A DNA stretch of 64,000 nucleotides from CAIKZJ01 sp964626015 (GTDB taxonomy: Bacteria > Bacteroidota > Ignavibacteria > Tepidaquicellales > Tepidaquicellaceae), in NCBI GenBank assembly GCA_964626015.1, contig CAZVCC010000010.1, positions 5,372-69,371 of the forward strand, written 5' to 3'. The stretch's first letter is position 1. Each line of letters opens with the position of its first letter. This document shows positions 26,205-36,006 of the stretch, one piece after another. The notes under the pieces were generated by a model. It was not told the origin of the DNA. It did no database searches and was given only the letters and a program-made list of their open reading frames with translations. Both the position numbers and the translations under genes were made by a program.

Positions 26205-27206
26205 ATGTTAGCGTTTGCTTCAATATTTGCTGCAATAATACCAATGGTAACGTATCTGTTTATCATCTGGTGGATGGACAGGAATGAAAGAGACCCGTTC
26301 TGGATAGTATTTCTTAATTTCTTCTGGGGTGCTACAGGTGCGATAATACTGGGTATTATCGGAAGTTTGATTTTTCAGATACCATTATCATTGGGGCTCT
26401 GGGCTTTCTTTGGTGAAAACGCAGGAGGACTGACAGACCTCTCGGGAGCAGTGATAACAGCACCGCTTGTTGAAGAGCTGACAAAGGGATTATTCTTGGT
26501 AATAATTTCAACTTCGAAAAGGTTTGACGGAGTTGTTGACGGAGTCGTTTACGGTGGTGCTATAGGTCTTGGGTTCGGGATGACAGAAAACTTTTTATAC
26601 TTTCTGGCTTATGGAGAGGAACCTGTTTCATGGCTCGTTCTCGTAATTATAAGAACGCTGTTTTCAGCAGTAATGCACTGTATGGCAACGGCAACACTCG
26701 GCGGATTTATTGGAATGGCAAAATTTAAACCTGCAGGATACAAGCTGCTGCTGATACCTGTGGGATACATAGTAGCAGTATTTTTACATTTTTCATGGAA
26801 TCTGACAGTAAGTTTTGAGAGCACTGCTATACTCGGATTCATTTTTCTTTTTATGTATTTTGTAGCGTGGATTGCGATATTTCAAGTTGCAGTTTACATG
26901 GAAGGAAAAACAATAACAAAAGAACTGCAGGAAGAGTCAGCAAGCGGTTTGATTCCCTCAGAACACATGAACTATCTGCCTTATGTGTTCAGGCGCAATA
27001 AATACGGATGGTGTCCGCAAGGAGTGAATCAAAAGGATTATGTAAGTACAGCAATAACACTTGCATTAAGAAAGTATCAAGTAAAGAACTTTAAAGGTTC
27101 AAAACGTACTTCATACGAACAGGATATTGAAAAACTCCGTTACGATATTAAGATGATGTTTTACAATGCGCACGTGCAGTATTATTACAATAATAATAAA
27201 GCCTGA
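26205..27206 (+). CDS. PrsW-family intramembrane protease
   Basis: A 333-residue membrane protein with about eight hydrophobic segments in its first 240 residues. It shows the four conserved PrsW motifs: VEELTKG (Glu90-Glu91), FGMTENFLYF (Glu128), RTLFSAVMHCM (His158) and VFLHFSWNL (His near 200). PrsW of Bacillus cleaves an anti-sigma factor inside the membrane. The C-terminal 90 residues are cytoplasmic, charged and include a Cys/Trp-containing RRNKYGWCPQ. Its place between carboxylase and glycosyltransferase genes gives no direct clue to its substrate. No anti-sigma factor gene is nearby. Confidence 0.87.
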   Translation: MLAFASIFAAIIPMVTYLFIIWWMDRNERDPFWIVFLNFFWGATGAIILGIIGSLIFQIPLSLGLWAFFGENAGGLTDLSGAVITAPLVEELTKGLFLVIISTSKRFDGVVDGVVYGGAIGLGFGMTENFLYFLAYGEEPVSWLVLVIIRTLFSAVMHCMATATLGGFIGMAKFKPAGYKLLLIPVGYIVAVFLHFSWNLTVSFESTAILGFIFLFMYFVAWIAIFQVAVYMEGKTITKELQEESASGLIPSEHMNYLPYVFRRNKYGWCPQGVNQKDYVSTAITLALRKYQVKNFKGSKRTSYEQDIEKLRYDIKMMFYNAHVQYYYNNNKA

Positions 27207-27217
27207 GTATTTACTCC

Positions 27218-28051
27218 ATGAACGATAATGCAGAATTATCAGTCGTAATAGCTACATGGAATTCAAGAAAACAAACAGAAGAATGCATTCATTCAATAAT
27301 AAACCTTCCTGAATACAGCTGCAGTATTGAAATCATAATTATTGATAACAATTCTAATGACGGCACAGCGGGATTAATAGGTAAAAAATTCCCGCAGGTA
27401 AAACTAATAATTAACAAAGAGAACATCGGATATGCACCTGCGTGCAATCAGGGAATACGTGAGTCGAGTGGCAAGTATATATTGCTTTTAGGAAGCGATA
27501 CGATTCTCAAGCCCGGCAGTATAAGAAAGACTATCGACTATCTTGATGCTAATCCGGATGTTGGAGCAGCTGGCTGCAAGCTTTTATATCCAGACGGAAC
27601 GCTGCAGGGCAACTGCAAGAAATTTCCGAAATTATCGAATGCTTTCTTAACATATACATCTTTAAACAGGTTTAATTATGAATATGATATGAGGGATTTT
27701 GGATACGATGAGACATTTCAGGTTGACCAGATTGCAACAACCTTTCTTATGGTACGCGGAGACCTTATTAAAAAGCTAAAAGGATTTAACGAAAGCTACA
27801 GAATTATGTATAATGATGTTAACCTTTGCAAGCGCATTTACGCAGAAGGAAAAAAGATAATGTTTATACATGATGCTGAAGTATATCATCACGGAAGTCT
27901 TTCGACTAACAAAGCCGATTATAAACTAAGGAAGATTATGTACGAAGATATTTACCGCTATTACAGAATGAATCATGGTGTAAAAGCATTTTTTCTCTCA
28001 CCTGTCTTAAAAACGAGATTGTTGTTTACAAAATTATTTAAGAGACAATAG
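27218..28051 (+). CDS. Family 2 glycosyltransferase
   Basis: A 277-residue GT-A fold enzyme. It starts with the nucleotide-binding strand LSVVIATWNSRKQTEECIHSI, followed by IIDNNSNDGTAGLI and NIGYAPACNQGI, and has the metal-binding region LLLGSDTILKPG. The downstream NDVNLCKRIYAEGKKIMFIHDAEVYHHG is typical of rhamnosyltransferase-like GT2 proteins. It probably adds a sugar to a growing lipid-linked glycan on the cytoplasmic side of the membrane. The flippase gene follows after 5 bp. Confidence 0.88.
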   Translation: MNDNAELSVVIATWNSRKQTEECIHSIINLPEYSCSIEIIIIDNNSNDGTAGLIGKKFPQVKLIINKENIGYAPACNQGIRESSGKYILLLGSDTILKPGSIRKTIDYLDANPDVGAAGCKLLYPDGTLQGNCKKFPKLSNAFLTYTSLNRFNYEYDMRDFGYDETFQVDQIATTFLMVRGDLIKKLKGFNESYRIMYNDVNLCKRIYAEGKKIMFIHDAEVYHHGSLSTNKADYKLRKIMYEDIYRYYRMNHGVKAFFLSPVLKTRLLFTKLFKRQ

Positions 28052-28056
28052 TAAAT

Positions 28057-29406
28057 TTGCAAAAACTTTTTAAATACATACAGGATAATATCATTTCTAA
28101 TAAGACCGGTATAAGGGATATGGCAGTATCTTTTGCACCGCAGATTGCTTCTGCAGTATTTGGTTTTGCAATGTCCATATTTCTTGCACGTGGACTTGGT
28201 GCTGAGAGCCTTGGAAAATATGCGCTTATAACAAGCTTCGCTGCTTTAATAACAGGGTTCTCTGACCTTGGCATAAACCAGACTGCTATAAGGTTTGCAT
28301 CAAGAGCAGTGTCGAAGAATGATGATGAGCTTCAGTATGCAGTGCTTCGCTGGGCGTTACGAATAAGGTTTTCACTTGTCTTAATGCTTTTTGCAATCTC
28401 TTACTTTGTTGCAGAAGTAGTTGCAACAGATTTCTGGGGCAGTTCCGAACTTGCTGTTCTAATCAGGATAAATCTTTTAATCGTCCTTTTTAATGTATTC
28501 TCATCAATACCTATTATTTACTTTCAATCTAAAAGGTTATTCGGCAAGAATGCGTTTGTAGCAGTGGGGCAGTCTGTAATTAACTTTTCGGGAATAACGT
28601 TTATTGCGATTACGGGAATGTGGTCAATTTACAACGTTATAATTGTAACGGTAATATCAAACCTTATTGGCATGCTTGTGTTTCTTGTAATAGTACCCCG
28701 ACATGCAATATTCAGAATGCAGGATTTTAAAAACGGTTTCAAGGAAATATTCCGTGCACCAAAAGAACATTACTTACACGAGACGACAGTTGATAAGTCC
28801 TCAGCAGAGTCATTCGCTTTCTTCATGGTAATCACATCAATAATTGTGATACTGACGATGCAGGCTGATGTATGGCTTATGGGGCGCTATCTAACAAAAG
28901 ACCAGATAGGCATTTACAATGTTGCCACAAAGCTCGCATTGCCGCTGATGATGTTTCTGAATGCATTTAACACAGTTCTTTGGCCGAGAGCTTCTTCGGC
29001 GACGAGCAGAGAAGAAACAATGTTACTGCTTAAAAAAACTGTTAAGGTTAGTTCGATTGTATTTTTGTTTGTACTCATATATTCTTTCTTCGCCCCTATG
29101 CTCATCACGTATATATACGGACTTGCTTATGACAGTTCAATCATGCTCAGCCGTATTCTATGTTTCCGATACAGCATATCAATACTTGTTTGTCCTATTG
29201 GAATTATCGGGTATAATCTTGGCTTTATACGTATATACTGGAAAGTTAACCTCATACAGTTGATATTTGTTGTTCTTATAAATGTCTTTTTGCTTCCTGT
29301 GATCGGAGTCTACGCATCAGCACTGGCACTTATTATTAATGAGCTTACCGGATTTGCTGCTTCTGTACTTATAATAAGGCATAAAATAAAGCAAGCGAAT
29401 GTATAA
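28057..29406 (+). CDS. Polysaccharide flippase (Wzx/MATE-like)
   Basis: A 449-residue membrane protein with about 12 to 14 hydrophobic helices. The N-terminal SFAPQIASAVFGFAMSIFLARGLGAESLGKYALITSFAALI is the hallmark of the PST/Wzx oligosaccharide flippases, and residues 260-300 hold the second conserved block (ADVWLMGRYLTKDQIGIYNVATKLALP). It should move lipid-linked sugars across the inner membrane. It starts with TTG; an internal Met exists at residue 22 but would remove the amphipathic first helix. Its end overlaps the next gene by 8 bp. Confidence 0.88.
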   Translation: MQKLFKYIQDNIISNKTGIRDMAVSFAPQIASAVFGFAMSIFLARGLGAESLGKYALITSFAALITGFSDLGINQTAIRFASRAVSKNDDELQYAVLRWALRIRFSLVLMLFAISYFVAEVVATDFWGSSELAVLIRINLLIVLFNVFSSIPIIYFQSKRLFGKNAFVAVGQSVINFSGITFIAITGMWSIYNVIIVTVISNLIGMLVFLVIVPRHAIFRMQDFKNGFKEIFRAPKEHYLHETTVDKSSAESFAFFMVITSIIVILTMQADVWLMGRYLTKDQIGIYNVATKLALPLMMFLNAFNTVLWPRASSATSREETMLLLKKTVKVSSIVFLFVLIYSFFAPMLITYIYGLAYDSSIMLSRILCFRYSISILVCPIGIIGYNLGFIRIYWKVNLIQLIFVVLINVFLLPVIGVYASALALIINELTGFAASVLIIRHKIKQANV

Positions 29407-30433
29407 ACAAGAAAATATATTGTTTGTAACAGACAGTTTCTATCCGTATGCAGGCGGGGTAGAAAAGCATGTGCTTGAGCTATCTAAGAAGATTATTGAG
29501 GACGGACATAAAATTACAGTGCTGACTTATAAAAAGAATACGAACGATGCTGATACAGATAACATATCAGGAATTAAAATATACCGGCTGTCAAAAACAA
29601 ACAGCAAGTACTCAAACTTTGCAGGAATGTTGTATCAGATTTTTTCGAAGGACATATTAAAGAGTTCTTACGACATAATTCATTACCATGATTATTCGGT
29701 TTTCAATATAATATATCCTATTCTATCGCTTAATCGTGAGATAAGAAAGAAGAAAACTTATATAACTTTCCACGGATGGGAGGGAATATATCCTGTACCT
29801 GATTATATAAAAAATAAGAGAAAATATGCACCTGAAAAAGCGAACGGAAATATTTGTATAGGGCATTTCATAGAAAAGTGGTATGGAACAAGAGCGGATA
29901 TAATAACATACGGTGCAGTAGAAGAGCGAAAATCAGATGCAGGTTCAGATAAAACAATTTTATACGCCGGAAGACTCGAAACCGATACAGGATTTCCGGT
30001 ATTGCTTGAAGCATTCAGTGAAATTAATAAACTACATCCTGAATATAAATTTGTTATACTTGGGAAGGGCACACTTGCGGATACACTAAAGAATTATCCT
30101 AATGTAATTTATAAAGGGTGGGTAAAAGATACGGCAGAATACTTATCAAAAAGCGAAGTTGTTTTTGCATCGGGATATCTATCGATGCTGGAAGCTTTTA
30201 TACAGAAGAAGAAAGTACTCGGATATTATAATAATGATTTAAAGAAAGATTACTTTGAGATGATACCACATTGTAAGGATTTAATGTGGACGGCAGGAAG
30301 CAAGGATGAAATTATCAGGATGTTTGAAGAGATGTTTTCAAATAGCGAAAAGGTAAATGCTGCATATAGCTTTGCAAAGAAATATTCATGGGATAGTTTA
30401 AAACAGGATTATTACAGACTTTGGAATTTATAA
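29399..30433 (+). CDS. Family 4 glycosyltransferase
   Basis: A 344-residue GT-B fold enzyme. The N-terminal domain begins LFVTDSFYPYAGGVEKHVLELSKKI, the glycine loop of GT4 acceptor-binding domains. The C-terminal domain begins ILYAGRLETDTGFPVLLEAF and includes FVILGKGTL. The usual E-x7-E motif is altered here (ASGYLSMLEAFIQKKKVLGYY). The gene overlaps the flippase gene by 8 bp and the next gene by 13 bp, so it is translated as part of the operon. The sugar donor is unknown. Confidence 0.85.
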   Translation: MYKQENILFVTDSFYPYAGGVEKHVLELSKKIIEDGHKITVLTYKKNTNDADTDNISGIKIYRLSKTNSKYSNFAGMLYQIFSKDILKSSYDIIHYHDYSVFNIIYPILSLNREIRKKKTYITFHGWEGIYPVPDYIKNKRKYAPEKANGNICIGHFIEKWYGTRADIITYGAVEERKSDAGSDKTILYAGRLETDTGFPVLLEAFSEINKLHPEYKFVILGKGTLADTLKNYPNVIYKGWVKDTAEYLSKSEVVFASGYLSMLEAFIQKKKVLGYYNNDLKKDYFEMIPHCKDLMWTAGSKDEIIRMFEEMFSNSEKVNAAYSFAKKYSWDSLKQDYYRLWNL

Positions 30434-31290
30434 ACAATAAATATATAAAGAATGTAAGTCTTATTACGGTCGTTTATAACGAGGCGGATAATATTAATAA
30501 TTTTCTAAAGAGTTATACCGAGCAGGAGTTTTATGCGGAAGAGTTTATTGTTATTGACGGAGGTTCCGAAGACGGTACTATTGAGATTCTCAAAAAATAC
30601 TCTGAATCTAATCCTGATTTAAATCTAAAAATTAAAAGTGATGTCAGGTTTTCAAAATCTTATTCGGATTCGCCAATAGCCGATGCACGCAATGCTGCGA
30701 TAGAACTTGCACGTTGCGATTACGTAGCTGTTACCGACGCAGGTTGTCTGCTGAACAAAAGCTGGCTTTATGAAATAGTTAAACCCTTTGAGGATAATAC
30801 CGTTGATGTTGTTTCCGGTTGGTATGAAGCGATATGCGATAATGGATTTCAAAGAAGATTTGCGGATATATTTTTGCCGAAGAAAGATTATACAAATTCA
30901 AAAGATTTTCTCCCTTCGTCGAGGAGCATTGCCTTTAAAAAATCATGCTGGAAAGCTATTAACGGTTATCCTAACAAAAGTCACTATGGTGAAGATACGA
31001 TGTACGACATTTTGCTTAAAGAAAAGGGGTTTAAGTTTTACTTTGCACCGAAGTCAGTTGTGTACTGGCATGCACCTGCTAATCTGAATGATGCTTGCAG
31101 AAAGTACTTTAATTACGGAACGGGTGATGGATACTACAAGCTTCATAGAATGTATTATTTAAAACTAATAGTACACGCATTGATACCGGTTAAGTACTTA
31201 ATGACAGGTGATTTTGTAATTAAGTACAGAATATACTTTTCACTACTTAGGGGATACTTTACAGGAATAGTGAGGCGGATAAAGAGTTGA
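30421..31290 (+). CDS. Family 2 glycosyltransferase
   Basis: A 289-residue GT-A enzyme with SLITVVYNEADNINNFLKSY, VIDGGSEDGTIEILKKY and YVAVTDAGCLLNKSW (the metal region reads TDAG). KSCWKAINGYPNKSHYGEDTMYDILLKEKG is the typical acceptor part with the ED motif. There is no ATG near the start; a TTG at 30421, inside the end of the preceding gene, is the most likely start and implies coupled translation. The C-terminal 60 residues are basic and hydrophobic, fit for membrane association. Confidence 0.83.
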   Translation: MEFINNKYIKNVSLITVVYNEADNINNFLKSYTEQEFYAEEFIVIDGGSEDGTIEILKKYSESNPDLNLKIKSDVRFSKSYSDSPIADARNAAIELARCDYVAVTDAGCLLNKSWLYEIVKPFEDNTVDVVSGWYEAICDNGFQRRFADIFLPKKDYTNSKDFLPSSRSIAFKKSCWKAINGYPNKSHYGEDTMYDILLKEKGFKFYFAPKSVVYWHAPANLNDACRKYFNYGTGDGYYKLHRMYYLKLIVHALIPVKYLMTGDFVIKYRIYFSLLRGYFTGIVRRIKS

Positions 31291-32393
31291 AACGAATGCT
31301 TTACATAATGGGCGAGAGCTGGTACTGGATAAAACAGAGGCCTCATTTCTTTGCAGAATATCTGAGCGAAGACTATCATATCGATCTTGTGTTTGAAAAA
31401 CGGTATACTAAAAGAGTAGATAATTCTATTCCGAAAAATATAATATGCCATGAGATATTTAAGTTACCTAAAACTCATAATTCAGTAATATTTCGTTTAA
31501 ATAATGCACTACTTAAAAAATATCTTAAGAATATTATTAACAAAAATAAATATGATGTAATACTGATTAACAATTACAAACATTTTAACCTGATAAAAGA
31601 TTATATTCGGGCAGACGATTACGTTATTTATGATTGCATGGACGACTTCGTTGAATTTAAGGGCTCAAAAAGAAACGAGGCGGTTCAAAAAGAAATATTT
31701 CATCAGGAAAAAATGCTGTATTCAAGAAGCAACCTTGTTATTTTTTCTTCTGAGTACCTGAAGCAAAAACTTGATACAAGATACTACAAGAAAGAAAATT
31801 TTCTTGTAATAAACAATGCAGTTGAATTAAGTTTTGATGAAACAGGGAACACTCTTCCGAAAACTATTTTACCTCTTTTTAAGGAAGGCATGAAGAACAT
31901 ATGCTATATAGGTGCTGTTTCAGATTGGTTAAATTTTAACCTTTTGATTAAAACCATCGAGAAGTTCAAGAATATTAATTTTATAATTGTGGGTCCTTCT
32001 GATACAGAAATGCCTCGTCACGAGCGTCTGCAGATACACACTCAGATACCTCACAGCAGCATCATGAATATTATGAAAAAAGCAGACTTACTTGTGATGC
32101 CTTTTGTCGTAGATGAGCTTGTACGTTCTGTGAATCCAGTAAAAGTTTATGAATATGTGTACAGCGGTACACCCTCGCTCATAGTTTGTTATGGCGAAAC
32201 AGCAAAATTCGGCGATTATGTATATTTGTATAAATCGGAGGAAGAATTCTTTGGGTATATCAGCAGACTCATAAGTAATAATCTTCCTGCACTTGTTACT
32301 GACGAAAAGGCGATTATTTTTGCAAATGAAAACACATGGGAAAAAAGAGTAAGAGTTCTGAAAGATTATTTAAACAAACATTTGTTTAACTGA
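31287..32393 (+). CDS. Glycosyltransferase (GT1/GT4-like)
   Basis: A 368-residue protein that begins RMLYIMGESWYWIKQRPHFFAEYLSE, a pattern seen in bacterial glycosyltransferases of the GT-B fold. In the middle, DYVIYDCMDDFVEFKGS is typical of the same group (related to TuaH-like enzymes). The C-terminal domain has NICYIGAVSDWLNFNLLIKTIEKF, FIIVGPSD and VNPVKVYEYVYSGTPSLIV, the nucleotide-sugar site. It starts at a TTG that overlaps the previous stop (TTGA), or at the ATG nine bases later. Its end overlaps the next start in TGATG. Confidence 0.83.
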   Translation: MKRMLYIMGESWYWIKQRPHFFAEYLSEDYHIDLVFEKRYTKRVDNSIPKNIICHEIFKLPKTHNSVIFRLNNALLKKYLKNIINKNKYDVILINNYKHFNLIKDYIRADDYVIYDCMDDFVEFKGSKRNEAVQKEIFHQEKMLYSRSNLVIFSSEYLKQKLDTRYYKKENFLVINNAVELSFDETGNTLPKTILPLFKEGMKNICYIGAVSDWLNFNLLIKTIEKFKNINFIIVGPSDTEMPRHERLQIHTQIPHSSIMNIMKKADLLVMPFVVDELVRSVNPVKVYEYVYSGTPSLIVCYGETAKFGDYVYLYKSEEEFFGYISRLISNNLPALVTDEKAIIFANENTWEKRVRVLKDYLNKHLFN

Positions 32394-33427
32394 TGGTTTC
32401 AATACTGATATTAAACTATAACGGGAAGGAGTATCTTTATAATTGTCTTACATCAGTACTTTCGCAAACATATCAGGATTTTGAAGTTATAATTTTTGAT
32501 AATTGTTCAACTGATGGAAGTATTGATTATGTAACGGAAAAGATTAATGATAAGAGAGTAAAAGTAATATCTTCAGAAAGGAACCTCGGATTTGCAGGCG
32601 GAAATAACGAAGCATTGAAACACGCATCGGGTGATATGATAGTACTTCTGAACAACGATACAGTAGTAGAGAAGGAATGGCTTTCCGAGCTGGTAAAATG
32701 TCTTAGCGAGTCTAAAAATGCGGGTATGGTTCAGTCGCTTGTAATAACAGAGGGAATACCTTTACAGTATTATAAAAAGAACGGAACGATTAATCTGTTC
32801 GGTCACAATATAATGGAGGTATTTGAAATTAACGAGAATGGAGTAGGAGAAATATTTCAGGTTAACGGCTGTTCTTTAATTATTAAAAGGGAATTATTGA
32901 TTAAACTTGGCGGACTTTTTCCTGAAGAATATTTTGCTTATGCTGAAGACACATATCTGTCATTTAAAGTGAAATTTGCAGGATATAAAATCTATCATAA
33001 TGCAAAGTCAGTAGTACAGCATAAGGGAGGTGCAACTATGAGTAAATACAAGGGTGAACTTGTAACGTTTTATCAGGAGAGAAACAGGCTTTTAAATTTT
33101 CTCATATTCTTTTCTGATAATTTCAGGATGAAATATTATCCTTTGATGTTGTACAATTTATTGCTTAAATTGTTTTACGGTTTAATTTCGGGCAGGTATT
33201 CAGCAAAAGGTGTGATAAAGGCTTATGGGTGGATAATGAAAAACAGAAAATGGATTGAAGCAGAAAGCTCAAAACTTGAAACGATAAAGAAAATAAGAGA
33301 AGAAGAAGTTCTTCTGTATCTTAGCGGTAAAGCGACGAATGGAAATAATGCTATTGAAAAAGTGCTTAACAGCATTATGTTATGCTATTTAAAGTTAGTA
33401 AATATAAGTGTAATTGAACTAAGGTAA
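32393..33427 (+). CDS. Family 2 glycosyltransferase
   Basis: A 344-residue GT-A enzyme: VSILILNYNGKEYLYNCLTSVLSQT at the N-terminus, IFDNCSTDGSIDYV, LGFAGGNNEALKHASGDMIVLLNNDTVVEKEW with the NND metal motif, and GLFPEEYFAYAEDTYLSFKVKFAGYKI near residue 180. This is the rhamnosyltransferase-like subgroup. A longer C-terminal region of about 100 residues has two hydrophobic helices (LLKLFYGLISG among them). It is tied to the previous gene by a one-base TGATG overlap and abuts the next gene directly. Confidence 0.87.
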   Translation: MVSILILNYNGKEYLYNCLTSVLSQTYQDFEVIIFDNCSTDGSIDYVTEKINDKRVKVISSERNLGFAGGNNEALKHASGDMIVLLNNDTVVEKEWLSELVKCLSESKNAGMVQSLVITEGIPLQYYKKNGTINLFGHNIMEVFEINENGVGEIFQVNGCSLIIKRELLIKLGGLFPEEYFAYAEDTYLSFKVKFAGYKIYHNAKSVVQHKGGATMSKYKGELVTFYQERNRLLNFLIFFSDNFRMKYYPLMLYNLLLKLFYGLISGRYSAKGVIKAYGWIMKNRKWIEAESSKLETIKKIREEEVLLYLSGKATNGNNAIEKVLNSIMLCYLKLVNISVIELR

Positions 33428-34282
33428 ATGGATATTTCTGTAATCATAATTAATTACAAACAGAGGGACTTCACATTTAACTGCGTTAATTCAGTCAGGA
33501 AAAATCTGAAATGTTCGTTCGAGATTTTAGTAGTAAATAACTCGCCTGAGGATGATTTATCAAAGATTGAGGGGGTGACAATAATAAATAATCTGAACAA
33601 AGGATTTTCTCAGGCGAACAATTTAGCTGCAAAGTACGCTAAGGGGGAATATCTATTCTTTTTAAATGCTGATACAATATTGAAAAAGGATTTTTCGCAG
33701 GAATTTTTACATGTATTTAATAAAATGGAATTTGGTGCAGTAGGGCTTGGACTTGTTTATCCCGACGGAAGATACCAGCTTTCTTACTGGAAAGAAAATA
33801 AATTCATGAATGAAATAAAGAATAAAAATATTGAAACTGCATTTATTAAAAACGATATAGCAATTATATATGAATATACAAGCAGCAGCACAAAAAGAGA
33901 AGTTGAATGGGTCAGTGGGGCAGCGTTAATAATTAAGAAGGAAATATTTGAAAGGATTAACGGATTTGATGAAGAATTTTTTCTTTTCTATGAAGATGCT
34001 GATTTATGCAAACGACTGAATGATGCGGGACTCAAATCATATTATTTTCCCTTTGATGGACTTATTCATTACAAGGGTGAGAATGTTAACAAAAGATTTT
34101 TTCCGGAAACATATTATTTCTCGAAGAAATCACAGCTATTGTATTATAAAAAACACAACAGTTTGTATGAAAGGATATTGCTCAGGATATATCTTCTTGT
34201 GAAGTTTACCTACAGAAGAGTGACCGAGAAAGAGAAAATAAACATGAAAATATTAAAACTATTATTAGGGGTAGAAAAATGA
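33428..34282 (+). CDS. Family 2 glycosyltransferase
   Basis: A 284-residue GT-A enzyme: ISVIIINYKQRDFTFNCVNSV, NLNKGFSQANNLAAKYAKGEYLFFLNADTILKKDF (NAD metal motif), and WVSGAALIIKKEIFERINGFDEEFFLFYEDADLCKRL, the classic rhamnosyltransferase-like GT2 block. The start codon follows the previous stop with no spacer and the end overlaps the next gene in ATGA. It is shorter than the preceding GT2 because it lacks the long membrane-facing tail. Sugar and linkage are unknown. Confidence 0.88.
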   Translation: MDISVIIINYKQRDFTFNCVNSVRKNLKCSFEILVVNNSPEDDLSKIEGVTIINNLNKGFSQANNLAAKYAKGEYLFFLNADTILKKDFSQEFLHVFNKMEFGAVGLGLVYPDGRYQLSYWKENKFMNEIKNKNIETAFIKNDIAIIYEYTSSSTKREVEWVSGAALIIKKEIFERINGFDEEFFLFYEDADLCKRLNDAGLKSYYFPFDGLIHYKGENVNKRFFPETYYFSKKSQLLYYKKHNSLYERILLRIYLLVKFTYRRVTEKEKINMKILKLLLGVEK

Positions 34283-35403
34283 TAAAAGTAATGCACTTGA
34301 TTGACGGAGGTTTTATTGGCGGCGGACAGATACATTCTCTTGCATTGTGCAGAAATCTGAATAAAGAGTTATTTCATTCTGTTGTGTGTGCATCTTCAAA
34401 AGGGGGATTTAAGGACTTAGTTCTTGAAAGCGGGTTCGAATTTATAGATATAAATCTTCCAAAATTATACCGTTCGAAGAATTTGAATGAACTCCTGAGA
34501 AAAGTTGAGAGAGAAAATGTGAACATAGTTCATGCTCATGGAGGAGTTGCTGGAATGTATGCAAGGTTTCTAAAGAAGAAGTTCGAATGCAGAGCAAAAA
34601 TTATTCATACAATACACGGTATTCATTATATACATTCACATAATTTATTCAGAAGATATTCTTCCCTCTATATTGAACAGTACCTTGCAGGTTACAGCGA
34701 TGCATATATTTGCGAAACAAAAAGTGATTTTAATGCTGCAACAAACATGAAGATAATAGACCCATCTAAAGCGACAATAATTAACAATGGAATTAATCTT
34801 TCAAGGTTTATGAATAAAACAAAGGATGAAGCTGTTGGGAACAAACTAAGAATCACTAATGATGATTTTGTCATAGGAAATGTTTCACGTTTTGATGAAC
34901 AAAAAAATCAAAAACTTTTAATTAAAATAATGCCTGACCTGATAAAGGCAATACCAGAATTAAAGCTTCTTCTTGTCGGAGACGGTCGGCTGCTGAACTC
35001 TGCAAAGAGACTTGCCATGTCCCTGGGTGTAACGGATAGAGTTATCTTTGCAGGTACCAGAAAAGACCTTGAAAAAATATATCCCTTGATGGATGTGTTT
35101 ATTTTTCCCTCTTTGTGGGAAGGATTATCGTTATCACTAATCGAAGCTCTTGCTTCTGGGAAATGCATTGTTGCGGGTAATATTCCTTCGAATGCAGAAG
35201 TTTTAGTTAATGATGAAAACGGAATGTTGTTTAATTTACATAATAAAAGCGAGCTTTTGGAACTGATAGTTTCGTTATTCAATGACAGAGAAAAGAGGGA
35301 TTATTTATCTGACAATGCAATCAAGTCATCTATTTTGTATGACGAGAAAATCATGACAGAAAAAACAGAAAAAATTTACTTAAAACTAATGGATAAGAAT
35401 TGA
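34279..35403 (+). CDS. Family 4 glycosyltransferase
   Basis: A 374-residue GT-B enzyme. The N-terminal domain starts MHLIDGGFIGGGQIHSLAL and holds VNIVHAHGGVAGMYARFL. The C-terminal domain has NVSRFDEQKNQKLLIKIM, LLVGDGRL and the catalytic E-x7-E region FIFPSLWEGLSLSLIEALASG. It is the clearest GT4 member here and the last glycosyltransferase of the run. Its stop TGA overlaps the ATG of nadD by one base, so the housekeeping gene is expressed with the glycan genes. Confidence 0.9.
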   Translation: MIKVMHLIDGGFIGGGQIHSLALCRNLNKELFHSVVCASSKGGFKDLVLESGFEFIDINLPKLYRSKNLNELLRKVERENVNIVHAHGGVAGMYARFLKKKFECRAKIIHTIHGIHYIHSHNLFRRYSSLYIEQYLAGYSDAYICETKSDFNAATNMKIIDPSKATIINNGINLSRFMNKTKDEAVGNKLRITNDDFVIGNVSRFDEQKNQKLLIKIMPDLIKAIPELKLLLVGDGRLLNSAKRLAMSLGVTDRVIFAGTRKDLEKIYPLMDVFIFPSLWEGLSLSLIEALASGKCIVAGNIPSNAEVLVNDENGMLFNLHNKSELLELIVSLFNDREKRDYLSDNAIKSSILYDEKIMTEKTEKIYLKLMDKN

Positions 35404-36002
35404 TGAAAAGATACGGTATATTTGGCGGTAGTTTTAATCCGCCCCATATAGGGCATTCAATACTCGCAGAAAATGTGAGGGACCAACTTACGCTCGATAA
35501 AGTAATATTCATACCCTCGGGTAAACATCCTCTGAAAGATGATATATCTATTCGAGATGCTGAGCACAGATTAAACATGTCAAAACTTGCTTTCGAAAAC
35601 GACCCTAATTTTGAGGTGTCAGATATTGAAATAGAAAAAGCCAAAAAGGGCATAACCAATTATACTGTAGATACTCTCATTGACCTTTACGAAAAGTTCA
35701 AGGAAGATTTCATTAAAATATATCTTATTATCGGAATAGATAATCTCATTGAATTTCCAAAATGGAAGAATCCAAACAAACTTTTTCTTATCTCAGAAGT
35801 AATAGTAATGAACAGACCGGGATATCTTATTCAGGATGTAAATGATGAGTACTCAAGAAAAGCTAGATATATTTCGGTTCCCATGCTGGAAATTTCTTCT
35901 ACTGACATTAGGCATAGAATCATAGATAAAAAATCAGTAAAATACATGCTGAAACCTGAAGTCGAAGATTACGTAATAAAAAATAAACTTTATAAATCTT
36001 AA
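35403..36002 (+). CDS. nadD: Nicotinate-nucleotide adenylyltransferase
   Basis: A 199-residue enzyme that joins nicotinate mononucleotide and ATP into deamido-NAD in NAD synthesis. It shows YGIFGGSFNPPHIGH at the N-terminus (nucleotidyltransferase motif with H-I-G-H), the central LIIGIDNLIEFPKWKNP (substrate site) and the C-terminal ISSTDIRHRI. The start at 35403 in TGATG overlap is preferred over a TTG three bases upstream. It is an essential housekeeping gene placed at the end of a glycan operon. Confidence 0.95.
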   Translation: MKRYGIFGGSFNPPHIGHSILAENVRDQLTLDKVIFIPSGKHPLKDDISIRDAEHRLNMSKLAFENDPNFEVSDIEIEKAKKGITNYTVDTLIDLYEKFKEDFIKIYLIIGIDNLIEFPKWKNPNKLFLISEVIVMNRPGYLIQDVNDEYSRKARYISVPMLEISSTDIRHRIIDKKSVKYMLKPEVEDYVIKNKLYKS

Positions 36003-36006
36003 TGCT

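Noticed and set aside
34431..34445. tRNA-like GGGTTCGAATT word
   Set aside because: It lies inside a glycosyltransferase gene and no acceptor or anticodon stem can be formed around it.
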